Positions 14,688 through 22,574 of a stretch of DNA of 30,506 bases are shown one piece after another. The number at the start of each line of letters is the position of its first letter. The first letter of the stretch is position 1. This DNA comes from RBG-16-66-20 sp964564865 (GTDB lineage: Bacteria; Pseudomonadota; Gammaproteobacteria; Burkholderiales; SG8-39): positions 1 through 30,506 of the forward strand of contig CAZMDA010000045.1 of NCBI GenBank assembly GCA_964564865.1. The letters are read 5' to 3'. Both the position numbers and the translations under genes were made by a program. A model generated the notes under the pieces. The model saw only the letters and a program-made list of their open reading frames with translations. It ran no database searches and was not told where the DNA came from.

Positions 14688-17165
14688 ATGCCGCGCGACC
14701 TGCTCTCGGCGTACGCTCCGGCCAGCGCCCGCTACGACGAACTGCTTGCCGCGCCCGGCGAGCCGCGCGCGCACTGGAAGCCGCTGTTCGACACCCTGGC
14801 CGCCTCCTCCGACGAGGCCATGCGCGAGCGCGCGCTGTGGGTGCGGCGCCGCGTGCGCGAGAACGGCGTCACGTACAACGTCTACGACGATTCCGCGGGC
14901 GCCAGCCGCCCCTGGGAACTGGACCTGGTGCCGTTCATCCTGCCCGCCGCGGAATGGGCCGGCATCGAGGCCGCGGTAACGCAGCGCGCCACCCTGCTCA
15001 ACCGCATCCTGGTCGACATCTACGGCGAGCAGCGCCTGCTCGCCGAGGGACTGCTGCCGCCGGCGCTGGTCTACGGCCACGCCGGGTTCCTGCGCCCCAG
15101 CCGCGGCGTGCCGGCGCCGGGCGGCACGCTTCTTCACGTCTACGCCGCCGACCTCGCGCGCTCGCCCGACGGCCGCTGGTGGGTGATGGACGACCGCACC
15201 CAGGCGCCCTCGGGCGCGGGCTACGCGCTGGAGAACCGGCTGGTGATCTCGCGCCTGTTCCCGGAGCTGTTCCGCGACCTCAAGGTGCAGCGCCTGGCGG
15301 ACTTCTTCGCCGCGCTGCGCGACAGCATCGCGCTGTGGGCCCCCGCCGGGCGCGAGGCGCCGGTGACGGTGCTGCTCACCCCGGGCCCGCTCAACGAGAC
15401 CTACTTCGAGCACACCTACCTCGCGCGCTACCTCGGCCTGCCGCTGGTGGAGGGCAGCGACCTCACGGTGCGCGAGGGCAAGGTGTGGCTGCGGACGCTC
15501 TCCGGCCTGCAGCGCGTGCACGCCATCCTGCGGCGGCTGGACGACGACTACTGCGATCCCCTGGAACTGCGCAGCGATTCCGCGCTCGGCATCCCGGGCC
15601 TGGTGGACGCCGTGCGCCGCGGCAACGTGCTGGTGGCCAACGCGCTCGGCTCCAACCTGCTGGAATCCGGCGCGCTGCTGGGCTACCTGCCCAAGCTGTG
15701 CGAGAAGCTGCTGGGCGAGGCCCTGAAGATGCCCTCGGTGGGCACCTGGTGGTGCGGCGAGGCGCCGGCGCTGGAGGACGCGATCGCGCGCCTGGACCAG
15801 CTGGTGATCAAGAGCGCCTACCCGCAGGCGCGCGTGGACCCGATGTTCGGCGAGGACCTGGACGAGCGCGGCCGCAAGCGCGTGGTGCAGATGCTGCGTG
15901 CCCGGCCCGGCATGTACGTGGCGCAGGAACTGGTGCGCCTGTCGCAGGCGCCGGTGTGCGACCGCGACGACCCGCGCCGCCTGGCGGCGCGCGCCTTCGG
16001 ACTGCGCGTCTACGCCTGCGCCACTCCCAACGGCTACGCGGTGATGCCCGGCGGCCTGACGCGCGTCGCCACCGGGCCCGACGCGCGCGTCATCTCCATG
16101 CAGCGCGGCGGCTCCAGCAAGGACACCTGGGTGCTCACCACCGGGCAGGTGAGCACGCTGACGCTGCTGCGGCGCGAGGTGCGGCCGCAGGACCTGGTGC
16201 GCACGGGCCTCAACCTGTCCAGCCGGGTGGTGGAGAACCTTTTCTGGTTCGGCCGCCAGGCCGAGCGCTGCGACGACACCGCGCGCCTGCTGCGCGTCGC
16301 GCTGGTGCGCCTGATCGAGGAATCCGCCGCCGAGCGCGAGCGCATCTGGCCGGTGATCGCCGCGCTGCTGCGGCACGCCGGCGTGCTGACCGAGGAGGAA
16401 GCCGCCGCCGACGAGGTCGCCATGGCGGGGTTGCTGCGCGCGGCCATCGTGGACGACAGCCGCCCGGGCCTCGCCGGGTCGCTGCGCTCGCTGCTGGGCG
16501 TGGCCTCGCAGCTGCGCGAGCGCCTGTCCATGGACAACTGGCACACGCTGAACCAGATGCAGCGGCGCCTGGCGCGCTCCAAAGGAAGACCCCTGTCGCT
16601 GTCGGATGCGCTCACTGAGTTGGATGTGGACATCGCCGCGTTCATGACCCTGTCGGGGTTCGCGCTGGACGGCATGACGCGCGACCATGGCTGGCGGTTC
16701 CTCTCCATGGGCCGGCGCATCGAGCGGCTGCAGTTCCTGTGCGGTGCGCTGCAGCAGGCGCTCGCCGGGCCGGCGGACGCGGACCTGGTCTGGCTGCTGG
16801 AACTCGCCGATTCCAGCATCACCTACCGCTCGCGCTACATGGCGCGGCCGGAGTGGCTGCCGGTGCTGGACCTGCTGGTGCGCGACGGCACCAACCCGCG
16901 CTCCATCGCCTTCCAGCTGAAGGGCCTGCACGATTTCCTGGGAAGGATCTCTGATGCCTACGGCGAGGGCGTGGACGAGAGGCTGAAGGATGCAGTGGCC
17001 GGGCTGGAGGGCCTCGACCCCGGCGCGGACCTGCGCCACGGCAGCGCGCGCCTGGCGCAGCTGCTGGGCGAGTGGCACGACGCCTCCTTCCGCCTCTCCG
17101 AGCAGATCGGGCTGCGCTTCTTCAGCCACGTCGGCGAAGTGAACCGCCAGACGTTCGGTGTGTAA
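14688..17165 (+). CDS. Fused circularly permuted ATP-grasp and alpha-E protein
   Basis: An 825-residue fusion. Residues ~1-480 form the ATP-grasp part: LLNRILVDIYGEQRLLAEG, WWVMDDRTQAPSGAGYALENR, VLLTPGPLNETYFEHTYLARYLGLPLVEG, VHAILRRLDDDYCDPLELRSDSALG and GGSSKDTWVLTT. Residues ~510-825 are alpha-E (LSSRVVENLFWFGRQAERCDDTARLL, then MDNWHTLNQMQRRLARSKG). This is the one-chain version of the two adjacent genes at 7346 and 8826, but clearly divergent in sequence, so it is a distinct paralogue. The ATG at 14688 is chosen because the domain starts there; TAACCT lies 10 bases upstream. The next gene follows after 4 bases. It is a predicted amide-bond-forming enzyme of unknown substrate. Confidence 0.9.
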   Translation: MPRDLLSAYAPASARYDELLAAPGEPRAHWKPLFDTLAASSDEAMRERALWVRRRVRENGVTYNVYDDSAGASRPWELDLVPFILPAAEWAGIEAAVTQRATLLNRILVDIYGEQRLLAEGLLPPALVYGHAGFLRPSRGVPAPGGTLLHVYAADLARSPDGRWWVMDDRTQAPSGAGYALENRLVISRLFPELFRDLKVQRLADFFAALRDSIALWAPAGREAPVTVLLTPGPLNETYFEHTYLARYLGLPLVEGSDLTVREGKVWLRTLSGLQRVHAILRRLDDDYCDPLELRSDSALGIPGLVDAVRRGNVLVANALGSNLLESGALLGYLPKLCEKLLGEALKMPSVGTWWCGEAPALEDAIARLDQLVIKSAYPQARVDPMFGEDLDERGRKRVVQMLRARPGMYVAQELVRLSQAPVCDRDDPRRLAARAFGLRVYACATPNGYAVMPGGLTRVATGPDARVISMQRGGSSKDTWVLTTGQVSTLTLLRREVRPQDLVRTGLNLSSRVVENLFWFGRQAERCDDTARLLRVALVRLIEESAAERERIWPVIAALLRHAGVLTEEEAAADEVAMAGLLRAAIVDDSRPGLAGSLRSLLGVASQLRERLSMDNWHTLNQMQRRLARSKGRPLSLSDALTELDVDIAAFMTLSGFALDGMTRDHGWRFLSMGRRIERLQFLCGALQQALAGPADADLVWLLELADSSITYRSRYMARPEWLPVLDLLVRDGTNPRSIAFQLKGLHDFLGRISDAYGEGVDERLKDAVAGLEGLDPGADLRHGSARLAQLLGEWHDASFRLSEQIGLRFFSHVGEVNRQTFGV

Positions 17166-17169
17166 GCCC

Positions 17170-18000
17170 ATGCGCTACACGGTCGAGCACGAGACGGTCT
17201 ACCGCTACGAGGCGCCGGTGGTGGTGTCGCAGCAGCTGATGCACCTCTCGCCGCGCGCCCTGCCGTGGCAGAACCCGGAGGCGCACAGCCTCGCGGTGGA
17301 CCCGGCCCCGGGGGAGGTGCAGACGCGCGAGGACTACTTCGGCAATCCGGTGACGCAGGTGCTGATCGCCGCGCCGCATACGCGCCTGAGCGTGACCGCG
17401 CGCACCACGGTGGGCGTCGAGCCGCGCAGCGGCCCGGCGCCGCTGGGCGCCACCGCCGCGCACGACCCGGCGCAGTTCCTGTTCGAATCGCCGCACGTGG
17501 AGTGGTTCCGGGAGCTGACCGACTACGCCGCCCCCAGCTTCCCGGCGGGACGGGGCGCCGCCGAGGCGGCGCTGGATCTCATGCGGCGCATCCACGCGGA
17601 CTTCGCCTTCGACCCGACCGCCACCAGCGTCTCCACCCCGCTGCGGGAGGTGCTGAAGAAGCGCCGCGGCGTGTGCCAGGACTTCGCCCACCTCATGGCC
17701 GGCTGCCTGAGGAGCCAGGGCCACCCGGCGCGCTACGTGAGCGGCTACATCCTCACCACGCCGCCGCCCGGCAAGCCCCGGCTCGTGGGCGCGGACGCCT
17801 CGCATGCCTGGGTGTCCGTGTTCGTGCCCGGACAGGGCTGGCTGGACCTGGATCCCACCAACGACTGCATCGTCAGCGACGAGCACATCACGCTCGCCTG
17901 GGGCCGGGACTTCAGCGACGTGACGCCGATGCGCGGCGTGATCCTGGGCGGCGGCGAGCAGACGCTGGAGGTCAAGGTGACGGTGACGCCTTTAGAATAG
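17170..18000 (+). CDS. Transglutaminase-like cysteine protease-fold protein
   Basis: A 276-residue protein. An N-terminal beta domain (~1-80, MRYTVEHETVYRYEAPVVVSQQLMHLSPR) precedes a transglutaminase core with C169 (RRGVCQDFAHLM), H212 (DASHAWVSVF) and D228 (LDLDPTND), so all three catalytic residues are present. In bacteria this fold is more often a peptidase or transferase than a cross-linking enzyme. It sits 4 bases after the ATP-grasp-alpha-E fusion, completing the second module. Unlike the 9764 gene it lacks the DUF2126 part. The ATG at 17170 is used; an in-frame GTG four codons earlier would overlap the previous gene. Confidence 0.92.
   Translation: MRYTVEHETVYRYEAPVVVSQQLMHLSPRALPWQNPEAHSLAVDPAPGEVQTREDYFGNPVTQVLIAAPHTRLSVTARTTVGVEPRSGPAPLGATAAHDPAQFLFESPHVEWFRELTDYAAPSFPAGRGAAEAALDLMRRIHADFAFDPTATSVSTPLREVLKKRRGVCQDFAHLMAGCLRSQGHPARYVSGYILTTPPPGKPRLVGADASHAWVSVFVPGQGWLDLDPTNDCIVSDEHITLAWGRDFSDVTPMRGVILGGGEQTLEVKVTVTPLE
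17993..17998 (+). promoter_or_regulatory. Candidate -10 element for the sulfhydrylase gene, inside the previous gene's end
   Basis: TAGAAT occupies the last codons of the transglutaminase gene and ends 6 bases before the ATG at 18005. The intervening AGGCGC is a poor ribosome-binding site. If used, the transcript would be leaderless and independent of the upstream module. Confidence 0.4.
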
Positions 18001-18004
18001 GCGC

Positions 18005-19294
18005 ATGGCCGACCGCACATTTGGATTCGAAACGCTGGCGCTGCACGCGGGCCAGATCCCCGACGCCGCCACCGGGGCGCGCGCCGCGCCCATCTACCAG
18101 ACCACCTCGTTCGTGTTCGACTCCGCCGACCACGCCGCGAGCCTGTTCAACCTGCAGACCTTCGGCAACGTCTATTCGCGGATCTCGAACCCGACCGTGG
18201 CGGTGCTGGAGGAGCGGGTGGCGGCGCTGGAGGGCGGCCGCGCCGCGCTCGCCTGCGCCACCGGGCAGGCGGCCGAGGCCACCGCGATCCTGACGCTGGT
18301 CAAGGCGGGCGACCACATCCTGTCGGCTTCCACGCTCTACGGCGGCACCCACACCCTGCTCGGGGTGAACCTGAAGAAGCTGGGGGTGGAGACCACCTTC
18401 GTGCACCCGGACGACCCGGCCGAGTTCAGGCAGCACATCCGGCCGGAAACGAAGCTCATCTACGCCGAGACCCTGGGCAACCCGCTCATCAACATCGTCG
18501 ACATCGAGGCGCTGGCGAATATCGCGCACGAGGCGAAGATCCCGCTGATGGTGGACAACACGGTGCCCTCGCCGTACCTGTGCCGGCCCTTCGACTGGGG
18601 CGCGGACATCGTGGTGCACTCGGCCACCAAGTACATCGGCGGCCACGGCACCACCATGGGCGGCATCGTCGTGGAGTCCGGCAAGTTCGACTGGGGCAAC
18701 GGCAAGTTCCCGGAGTTCACCACGCCGTCGCCCGGCTACCACGGCGTCATCTTCCACGAGACCTTCGGCGACTTCGGCTACACCATGAAGGCGCGCATGG
18801 AGATCATGCGCACCTTCGGGCCTTCGCTCTCGCCCATGAATGCCTGGCTGCTGCTGCAGGGCATCGAGACCCTGCCGGTGCGCATGGACCGGCACTGCGC
18901 GAATACGCTCGGCGTGGCGCGGTTCCTGCAGAAGCACCCGCGCGTGGCCTGGGTGAATTATCCGGGCCTCGAGGACAACAAGTACCACGCGCTGGCGAAG
19001 AAGTACCTGCCCAAAGGCGCCTCCGGCCTGCTCAACTTCGGGGTGAAGGGCGGCGCGAAAGCGGGCGAGAAGTTCATCGAGGCGGCGCAGTTCATGAGCC
19101 ACCTCGCCAACATCGGCGACGCCAAGACGCTCATCATCCACCCGGCCTCCACCACGCACCGGCAGATGACGGAAGAAGAGCAGCTCAAGGCGGGCGTCAC
19201 GCCGGACATGATCCGGATGTCGGTCGGCATCGAGACCCTGGACGACATCCTGTGGGACGTTGACCAAGCCCTGGAGGCCTCGGGCAAGGCATGA
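18005..19294 (+). CDS. metY: O-acetylhomoserine sulfhydrylase (O-acetylhomoserine aminocarboxypropyltransferase)
   Basis: A 429-residue PLP enzyme of the Cys/Met-metabolism family and of typical MetY length. It begins FGFETLALHAGQIPDAATGARAAPIYQTTS, the classic MetY opening, and has YSRISNPTVAVLEERVAALEGG, the PLP-binding lysine K209 (VVHSATKYIGGHG) and the C-terminal SHLANIGDAKTLIIHPASTTH plus RMSVGIETLDDI. It makes homocysteine from O-acetylhomoserine and sulfide in cytosolic methionine synthesis. The MetY assignment over cystathionine gamma-synthase rests on length and the GDAKTLIIHPASTTH motif. Its stop overlaps the AAA ATPase start by 4 bases (ATGA). Confidence 0.93.
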   Translation: MADRTFGFETLALHAGQIPDAATGARAAPIYQTTSFVFDSADHAASLFNLQTFGNVYSRISNPTVAVLEERVAALEGGRAALACATGQAAEATAILTLVKAGDHILSASTLYGGTHTLLGVNLKKLGVETTFVHPDDPAEFRQHIRPETKLIYAETLGNPLINIVDIEALANIAHEAKIPLMVDNTVPSPYLCRPFDWGADIVVHSATKYIGGHGTTMGGIVVESGKFDWGNGKFPEFTTPSPGYHGVIFHETFGDFGYTMKARMEIMRTFGPSLSPMNAWLLLQGIETLPVRMDRHCANTLGVARFLQKHPRVAWVNYPGLEDNKYHALAKKYLPKGASGLLNFGVKGGAKAGEKFIEAAQFMSHLANIGDAKTLIIHPASTTHRQMTEEEQLKAGVTPDMIRMSVGIETLDDILWDVDQALEASGKA

Positions 19295-20772
19295 AGGATA
19301 TCCAGGCGCTCGAAGGCCTGCTGGCGGCGAAGATGCCGATCGTCGCCATCGAGTCGCACGAGGAAGCCAAGGTGCTGCAGATGTGCGAGCGCTTCGCCGC
19401 GCTCAACGACCGCACCCTGTGGCGCTGGAGCGTCACCGAGGGCCTGCGGCGCGCCAACGGCGGCGAATCGGCCTACAACACCACCCGCATAGAGGACGCG
19501 CTGCGGCATGTTGAAAAGTCCATCGCCAATTCCATCTATGTGTTCCTGGACGCGCACCGGTTCCTGGACGACCCGGTGGTGCTGCGCCAGATCAAGGACA
19601 TCGCCTCGAAGACCGAGTGGACGCACCGCATGCTCGTCTTCCTCTCGGCGAAGCTGGCGGTGCCGGAGGACATCTCGCGCCTGACGGCGCGCTTCCGGCC
19701 CTCGCTGCCGGATGCGAAGCGCATCACCGAGATCCTGAACGAGGAGGCGCGCAAGTGGCAGGCGGACACCGGCGACCGCGCCAAGGGCACGCGCGAGGCG
19801 ATCGGCGTGCTGATCCAGCACCTGGGCGGGCTCACCGAGGACGACGTGCGGCGCCTGGCGCGCATGGCGATCCACGACGACGGCCATGTCTCGGCCTCGG
19901 ACATCGCCGCGGTGCTCAAGGCCAAGCACGAGGTGCTGGCCGCGAGCGAGGTGCTGCAGCTGGAGCCGGGCATCCCGGACATCGAGCAGCTGGGGGGCCT
20001 CGCGAACCTCAAGCGCTGGCTGAAGGTGCGGCGCGAGGTGTTCATGAATCCGTCGCCGGATTCGCCCTTGCCCGCGCCGAAGGGCGTGCTGCTGCTGGGG
20101 GTGCAGGGCGCGGGCAAGAGCCTCGCCTCCAAGTGCGTCGCCGGCGCCTGGCAGCTGCCGCTCTTCCGCATGGACTTCGGCGCCCTGTACCAGAAGTACC
20201 ACGGCGAGACCGAGAAGAACATCCGCGAGGCGCTCGCCATCGCCAACGCGATGCAGCCCTGCGTGCTGTGGATGGACGAGATCGAGAAGGGCATCGCCGG
20301 CGACAAGGGCGGGGATTCCGACGGCGGCGTGTCGCGGCGCGTGCTGGGGACGCTGCTCACCTGGATGAACGACCGCGAATCGCGCGTGTTCCTCGTCGCC
20401 ACCGCGAACGACGTCTCGCAGCTGCCACCCGAGTTGCTGAGGAAGGGCCGCTTCGACGAGATCTTCTTCGTCGACCTGCCGCAGGCGCCGGGGCGGGAGG
20501 AGATCCTCAGGATCCACCTGGCGAAGAACAAACAGGACCCGCAGGCCTTCGACCTCGCGTGCCTCGCCGCCGCGAGCGAGGGCTTCTCCGGCGCCGAGAT
20601 CGAGCAGGCCATCATCGCCGCGCTGTACGAGGTGCATGCGGAGAAGAAGCCGCTGGATACCGGCGCGGTGGAAAAGGAAATGAAGCGCACGCGGCCGCTG
20701 TCGGTCGTGATGGCCGAGAAGGTGGCGGCGCTGCGCGCCTGGGCAAGCGAGCGCGCGGTGCCCGCGGACTAG
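19291..20772 (+). CDS. AAA+ ATPase, Ycf46-like
   Basis: A 493-residue protein. The first ~225 residues form the N-terminal domain seen in Ycf46-type ATPases (PIVAIESHEEAKVLQMCERF, SIYVFLDAHRFLDDP, RITEILNEEARKW). A single AAA module follows, with Walker A GVQGAGKS (270-277), Walker B VLWMDE (325-330), sensor-1 N373 (ATANDVSQLPPELLRKGRFDE) with the arginine-finger region at ~386-388, and a C-terminal lid (SEGFSGAEIEQAII). Ycf46-like proteins are common in cyanobacteria, plastids and some proteobacteria and their role is poorly defined. Overlap with metY by ATGA implies joint translation; whether the two act together is unknown. Confidence 0.88.
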   Translation: MKDIQALEGLLAAKMPIVAIESHEEAKVLQMCERFAALNDRTLWRWSVTEGLRRANGGESAYNTTRIEDALRHVEKSIANSIYVFLDAHRFLDDPVVLRQIKDIASKTEWTHRMLVFLSAKLAVPEDISRLTARFRPSLPDAKRITEILNEEARKWQADTGDRAKGTREAIGVLIQHLGGLTEDDVRRLARMAIHDDGHVSASDIAAVLKAKHEVLAASEVLQLEPGIPDIEQLGGLANLKRWLKVRREVFMNPSPDSPLPAPKGVLLLGVQGAGKSLASKCVAGAWQLPLFRMDFGALYQKYHGETEKNIREALAIANAMQPCVLWMDEIEKGIAGDKGGDSDGGVSRRVLGTLLTWMNDRESRVFLVATANDVSQLPPELLRKGRFDEIFFVDLPQAPGREEILRIHLAKNKQDPQAFDLACLAAASEGFSGAEIEQAIIAALYEVHAEKKPLDTGAVEKEMKRTRPLSVVMAEKVAALRAWASERAVPAD

Positions 20773-20805
20773 TCAACGAAGAATCGGACTCGGAGGAGAG
20801 GAAAC

Positions 20806-21873
20806 ATGCAAAGCTGGGACGTCGTCGAGCACGGCAGGCCGCTGCAGCGGGTGATGAAGGAAACGCCGGTGCCCAAGGGCACCGAGGTGCTGGTGCGCAT
20901 CACGCGCTCCGGCGTGTGCCACTCCGACCTGCACATCTGGGACGGCTACTTCGACCTGGGCGGCGGCAAGCGCTTCTACGTCAAGGACCGCGGCTGCATC
21001 CCGCCCTTCACGCTGGGGCACGAGCCCTTCGGCGTGGTCGAGGCCGTGGGCCCCGGGGTGGCAAAAGCGGCGAAGGGCGTGAAGGTCGGCCAGAAGCGCA
21101 TCGTCTTTCCCTGGATCGGCTGCGGCAAGTGCGCCATCTGCAAATCCGAGCAGGACAACTACTGCGTCTCCGGCTCGCGGTTCCTGGGCGTCAACCGCAA
21201 CGGCGCCTACGCCAGCCACGTGCTGGTGCCGCACCCGAAGTACCTGGTGGACGCGAGCGGCATCGACGACGCCTTCGCCGCGACGCTTGCCTGCTCCGGC
21301 CTCACCACCTACAGCGCCGCGGCGAAGCTGCCGGAGCTGGGCCCGAAGGACTGGGTGGCGGTGATCGGCTGCGGGGGCCTCGGCCTGGTGTGCATCTCGG
21401 TGCTGCGCGCCAAGGGGGTGAAGAACATCATCGCCTGCGACGTGGACGAGGGGAAGCTCGCCGCGGCGCGCAGGCTCGGCGCGAAGCTGACGCTCGACAC
21501 CCGCTCCGCTGACGCCATCCAGAAGCTGCAGGCGCTCGCCATGGGCAGCCTCGCCGGCGCCATCGACCTGGTCGGCATGCCCGCCACCGCGGCGCTGGGC
21601 CTGGGGGCACTGCGCAAGGGCGGGCGCTACGTGCTGTGCGGCCTGTTCGGCGGCGAGCTCGTCCACCCGCTGCCGCCCTTCGCGCAGCGCGCCATCGGCC
21701 TGGTGGGCTCCTACGTCGGCAACCTGCAGGAGCTGAGGGAAGTGGTGGCGCTGGCGAAGAAGAAGAAACTGAAGCCCACGCCGGTGACCACGCGCCCCGA
21801 GGCCGAGGTCAACGCGGTGCTGGAGGAACTCAAGGCCGGGAAGGTGCTGGGGCGGGTGGTGCTGTCCTTCTGA
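20806..21873 (+). CDS. Zinc-dependent alcohol dehydrogenase (MDR family)
   Basis: A 355-residue medium-chain dehydrogenase. Catalytic-zinc ligands are C38 (SGVCHSDLH) and H72/E73 (GHEPFG), with a later Cys in ATLACSGLTTYSAA. The structural-zinc loop has C106, C109, C112 and C120. The cofactor-binding motif is GCGGLG (~residues 187-192), followed by IIACDVDEGK, where the Asp points to NAD preference. It oxidises an alcohol or reduces an aldehyde; the substrate is not evident. A strong purine-rich site (GGAGGAGAGGAAAC) precedes the ATG, unlike most genes here, suggesting good expression. It stands alone, 33 bases after the AAA ATPase, and ends at the 20-bp palindrome. Confidence 0.92.
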   Translation: MQSWDVVEHGRPLQRVMKETPVPKGTEVLVRITRSGVCHSDLHIWDGYFDLGGGKRFYVKDRGCIPPFTLGHEPFGVVEAVGPGVAKAAKGVKVGQKRIVFPWIGCGKCAICKSEQDNYCVSGSRFLGVNRNGAYASHVLVPHPKYLVDASGIDDAFAATLACSGLTTYSAAAKLPELGPKDWVAVIGCGGLGLVCISVLRAKGVKNIIACDVDEGKLAAARRLGAKLTLDTRSADAIQKLQALAMGSLAGAIDLVGMPATAALGLGALRKGGRYVLCGLFGGELVHPLPPFAQRAIGLVGSYVGNLQELREVVALAKKKKLKPTPVTTRPEAEVNAVLEELKAGKVLGRVVLSF

Positions 21874-21892
21874 TGTAACCGATCGGTTACAT
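21873..21892. promoter_or_regulatory. 20-bp perfect palindrome, TetR-type operator-like, between convergent genes
   Basis: The half-site ATGTAACCGA is exactly repeated in reverse complement around the centre. GTAACCGATCGGTTAC is the sort of site bound by TetR/AcrR-family dimers. It begins on the last base of the dehydrogenase stop and ends 10 bases before the stop of the opposing gene, where no promoter is expected. As RNA it could fold into an 8-pair stem with a GATC loop, so a bidirectional terminator role is the alternative. Confidence 0.55.
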
Positions 21893-21902
21893 TTGCCGCC
21901 CC

Positions 21903-22574
21903 TCAGGGCGCGGCCTGCACCAGGTCCAGGCGGTAGCGGCCGCGCAGCGGCGCCGCGGCGGCGCCGTGGCGCGCCAGTTCATCGTCCGATAGCCGCTCCG
22001 CCACCGCGGCCGCCAGCGCAGCCGCGTCGTAGCCGGTGGCCAGCAGCACCAGCGGCATGTCCGCATCCTTGCCGCGGATGCCCTGCTCCTTGGTCATCGG
22101 CGGCTGCGCCGCGGGCGCGAGCAGGTGCGCGCTCGCCAGGCCCGCGCGGGCGGCCAGCGCCGGCAGCACTTCCCCCGCGAGCCATTGCTGCAGGCCCGCC
22201 TCCGCGCCCGGCTGCGCCGTGTAGCGCACCGAGCACAGCGCGTGGCCAAGACCGTCGCCCGCGCTCGCGGTGACGGCGCAGAAGCCGCGCACCATGCCGC
22301 GGAAGCTGGGCATCATCCTGGTGGTCCAGGGCGTCGGGTTGTTGAGGCGCGCGAGGTACGGCGCGCCGCTCAGCACCGCCACCTCCTCCACCTCGTACAG
22401 CACCAGGTAGCGCGGTTCGGCCTCGACTGCCACCCAGCGGCTGGCGCGGAGGAACCCGGGCACGCCCAGCCGTTCCGGGAAATGCTCGTGCGTGTGCCAG
22501 TGGTCGTGGTCGGCGATCGCCTTATCCTCGATGCCGTAGAAGAGGACCATCGCCGCGCTGCCGCTCAGCGTCAT
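21903..22574 (-). CDS. EthD-like dimeric alpha/beta-barrel protein of unknown function
   Basis: A 223-residue protein. The first half resembles EthD/NIPSNAP-type dimeric alpha/beta-barrel domains (VLFYGIEDKAIADHDHWHTHEHFPERLGVPGFLRASRW, then RYLVLYEVEEVAVLSG). The second half appears to repeat the fold weakly (LCSVRYTAQPGAEAGLQQWL, ending YRLDLVQAAP). The His-rich DHDHWHTHEHF stretch may bind metal or substrate. Function is unknown. Its ATG overlaps the DUF2306 stop by 4 bases (ATGA), making it the last gene of a coupled run with the membrane protein and methyltransferase. Confidence 0.75.
   Translation of the reverse strand: MTLSGSAAMVLFYGIEDKAIADHDHWHTHEHFPERLGVPGFLRASRWVAVEAEPRYLVLYEVEEVAVLSGAPYLARLNNPTPWTTRMMPSFRGMVRGFCAVTASAGDGLGHALCSVRYTAQPGAEAGLQQWLAGEVLPALAARAGLASAHLLAPAAQPPMTKEQGIRGKDADMPLVLLATGYDAAALAAAVAERLSDDELARHGAAAAPLRGRYRLDLVQAAP

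Noticed and set aside
14586..17171. An 861-codon antisense frame opposite the fused ATP-grasp gene, and similar antisense frames elsewhere
   Set aside because: Composition (His, Gln, Arg, Val, Gly repeats) is that of codon-position mirroring, with no recognisable motif.
7346..18000. Proteasome-like Anbu gene often linked with ATP-grasp/alpha-E/transglutaminase sets
   Set aside because: No gene in the window has the N-terminal-threonine/serine hydrolase pattern; the only protease found is trypsin-like.
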